From NCBI RefSeq assembly GCF_011378715.1, contig NZ_WTKU01000003.1, positions 1-64,000 on the forward strand: DNA of 64,000 nucleotides, written 5' to 3'. The notes below the pieces were generated by a model. The model did not search any database and had not been told where the DNA came from. It was given only the letters and a program-made list of their open reading frames with translations. The position numbers and the translations under genes were made by a program. Shown here in pieces: positions 63,570 to 64,000 of this stretch. This DNA is from Psychromonas sp. SA13A (GTDB lineage: Bacteria > Pseudomonadota > Gammaproteobacteria > Enterobacterales > Psychromonadaceae). Every line of letters starts with the position of its first letter. Within the stretch, counting starts at the first letter, position 1.

Positions 63570-63846
63570 GTTTAATCTTCGCTCCGATTTTTACCAATTA
63601 TCCACAGTAGTGGATGAGTTAACTTCGGCACACTATAACCAAACCAATTACCTAGGTATTGATGCAAAACAAATTGTGTCTATAAGCAAAGTGTCAGCAA
63701 TAGATTTATATAGATTGAGGCTTATGAGTAGATATCAGGTGAGAGGTAGTGACTGCTAGTGTTATTGCTGGGGTTTGAGTATTAATGGTGTTTACTTGAA
63801 AATTTTTTGAAGTGTTTTATTGTTGGAATTCAGCGCAAATAAGGTT

Positions 63847-63875
63847 TAAAAAAACGCCACTAGTCAGCGGCGTTT
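63847..63875 (-). terminator. Intrinsic terminator of the symporter gene
   Basis: aaacgcc-act-agtc-agc-ggcgttt stem with one mismatch; A run to the left gives T7 on the minus strand, about 22 bp past the stop codon. Confidence 0.8.
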
Positions 63876-63896
63876 GATCTTATTAAGAGTCAGTTT

Positions 63897-64000
63897 TTAT
63901 ACCGTTTCTTGGAATGCTTTTTTGCCTTCGAAGATCTCTTCATCAAGCTCTCCTTCATTTTTAGCAACCAATAATGAAACCATCATATCGCCACAAATAT
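63897..64000 (-). CDS. Cation:dicarboxylate / amino-acid symporter, C-terminal end (partial)
   Basis: Only the last 33 or so codons are in the window. The peptide reads CGDMMVSLLVAKNEGEL, then DEEIFEGKKAFQETV and the stop. The GDxMVSLLVAKxEGELD block resembles the end of the DAACS family (GltP/SstT/DctA-like), where N-x-x-GD of the last helix binds cation. The rest of the gene lies beyond base 64000; substrate cannot be told. Confidence 0.65.
   Translation of the reverse strand, partial: ICGDMMVSLLVAKNEGELDEEIFEGKKAFQETV

Noticed and set aside
63568-63759. 63-codon frame divergent from the YecH gene
   Set aside because: No ribosome site, composition like the non-coding flank, and its start would overlap the yecH start; not supported.

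Overview
The window looks like chromosomal DNA of an AT-rich marine gammaproteobacterium. Gene families and neighbourhoods point to the Alteromonadales/Vibrionales side: ychJ-purU, nrdB-yfaE, zapG, a YecH-family protein, DUF3581 and DUF3332 proteins, nsrR/hmp and argO/argP. Psychromonas or a close relative is my best guess. That is inference from gene content and base composition, not a database match.

Layout. 1-1038 is the right part of an IS30-family insertion sequence that has cut off the 3' end of a chemoreceptor-like gene (1006-1737). 1.8-4.5 kb carries an exported protein of unknown function, a ZapG/YhcB protein with an expanded acidic repeat tail, a 48-residue zinc-ribbon microprotein, and a small heat-shock protein with a probable ROSE RNA thermometer. 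4.9-6.4 kb is an arsR-acr3 arsenite-resistance pair. 6.7-8.9 kb is a LysR regulator divergent from an FMN L-lactate dehydrogenase. 9.0-12.2 kb has DUF3581, a ChrR-like bicupin and a soluble chemoreceptor with a CZB zinc domain. 12.3-12.5 kb is a 12-bp minisatellite. 12.7-14.2 kb is queC/queE (queuosine precursor). 14.4-16.5 kb has an AEC carrier and an MDR oxidoreductase. 17.1-22.5 kb is an RND efflux pump (adaptor plus permease) with a divergent LysR regulator. 22.7-24.7 kb has two membrane proteins. 25.0-30.6 kb is the glyoxylate shunt (glcB-aceA) with a divergent RamB/ScfR-type regulator. 31.3-33.8 kb has an M14 carboxypeptidase and a leucine-rich-repeat protein kinase. 33.9-35.6 kb is argO/argP. 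35.7-37.6 kb is nsrR/hmp (nitric oxide detoxification) with two NsrR-type palindromes. 37.6-39.3 kb is a response regulator with TPRs. 39.6 kb is tRNA-Tyr. 39.8-49.2 kb has assorted housekeeping and hypothetical genes (DUF3332 lipoprotein, purU, ychJ, asnB, a Kef-type antiporter, a Sel1-repeat protein, a cupin).

The most unusual part is 49.5-61.8 kb. Class Ia ribonucleotide reductase is split: nrdA (59566-61836) and nrdB-yfaE (49467-50877) lie on the same strand but are separated by a seven-gene, tightly coupled operon (50989-59139). Its order is a TVP38-membrane/disulfide-reductase fusion, a DUF547 protein, ynjB-ynjC-ynjD (an ABC transporter), a ynjF-like CDP-alcohol phosphatidyltransferase and a fatty-acid-hydroxylase/sterol-desaturase protein. 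Predicted NrdR and DnaA sites sit only upstream of nrdA, and nrdA has its own terminator. The operon combines solute import, thiol redox chemistry, lipid head-group transfer and lipid hydroxylation, so an uncharacterised membrane-lipid or thiol pathway is possible.

Short tandem duplications (9-16 bp units, 3-12 copies) recur across the window. Many lie just downstream of stop codons or inside low-complexity coding segments. The last 100 bp hold the 3' end of a cation:dicarboxylate/amino-acid symporter gene.
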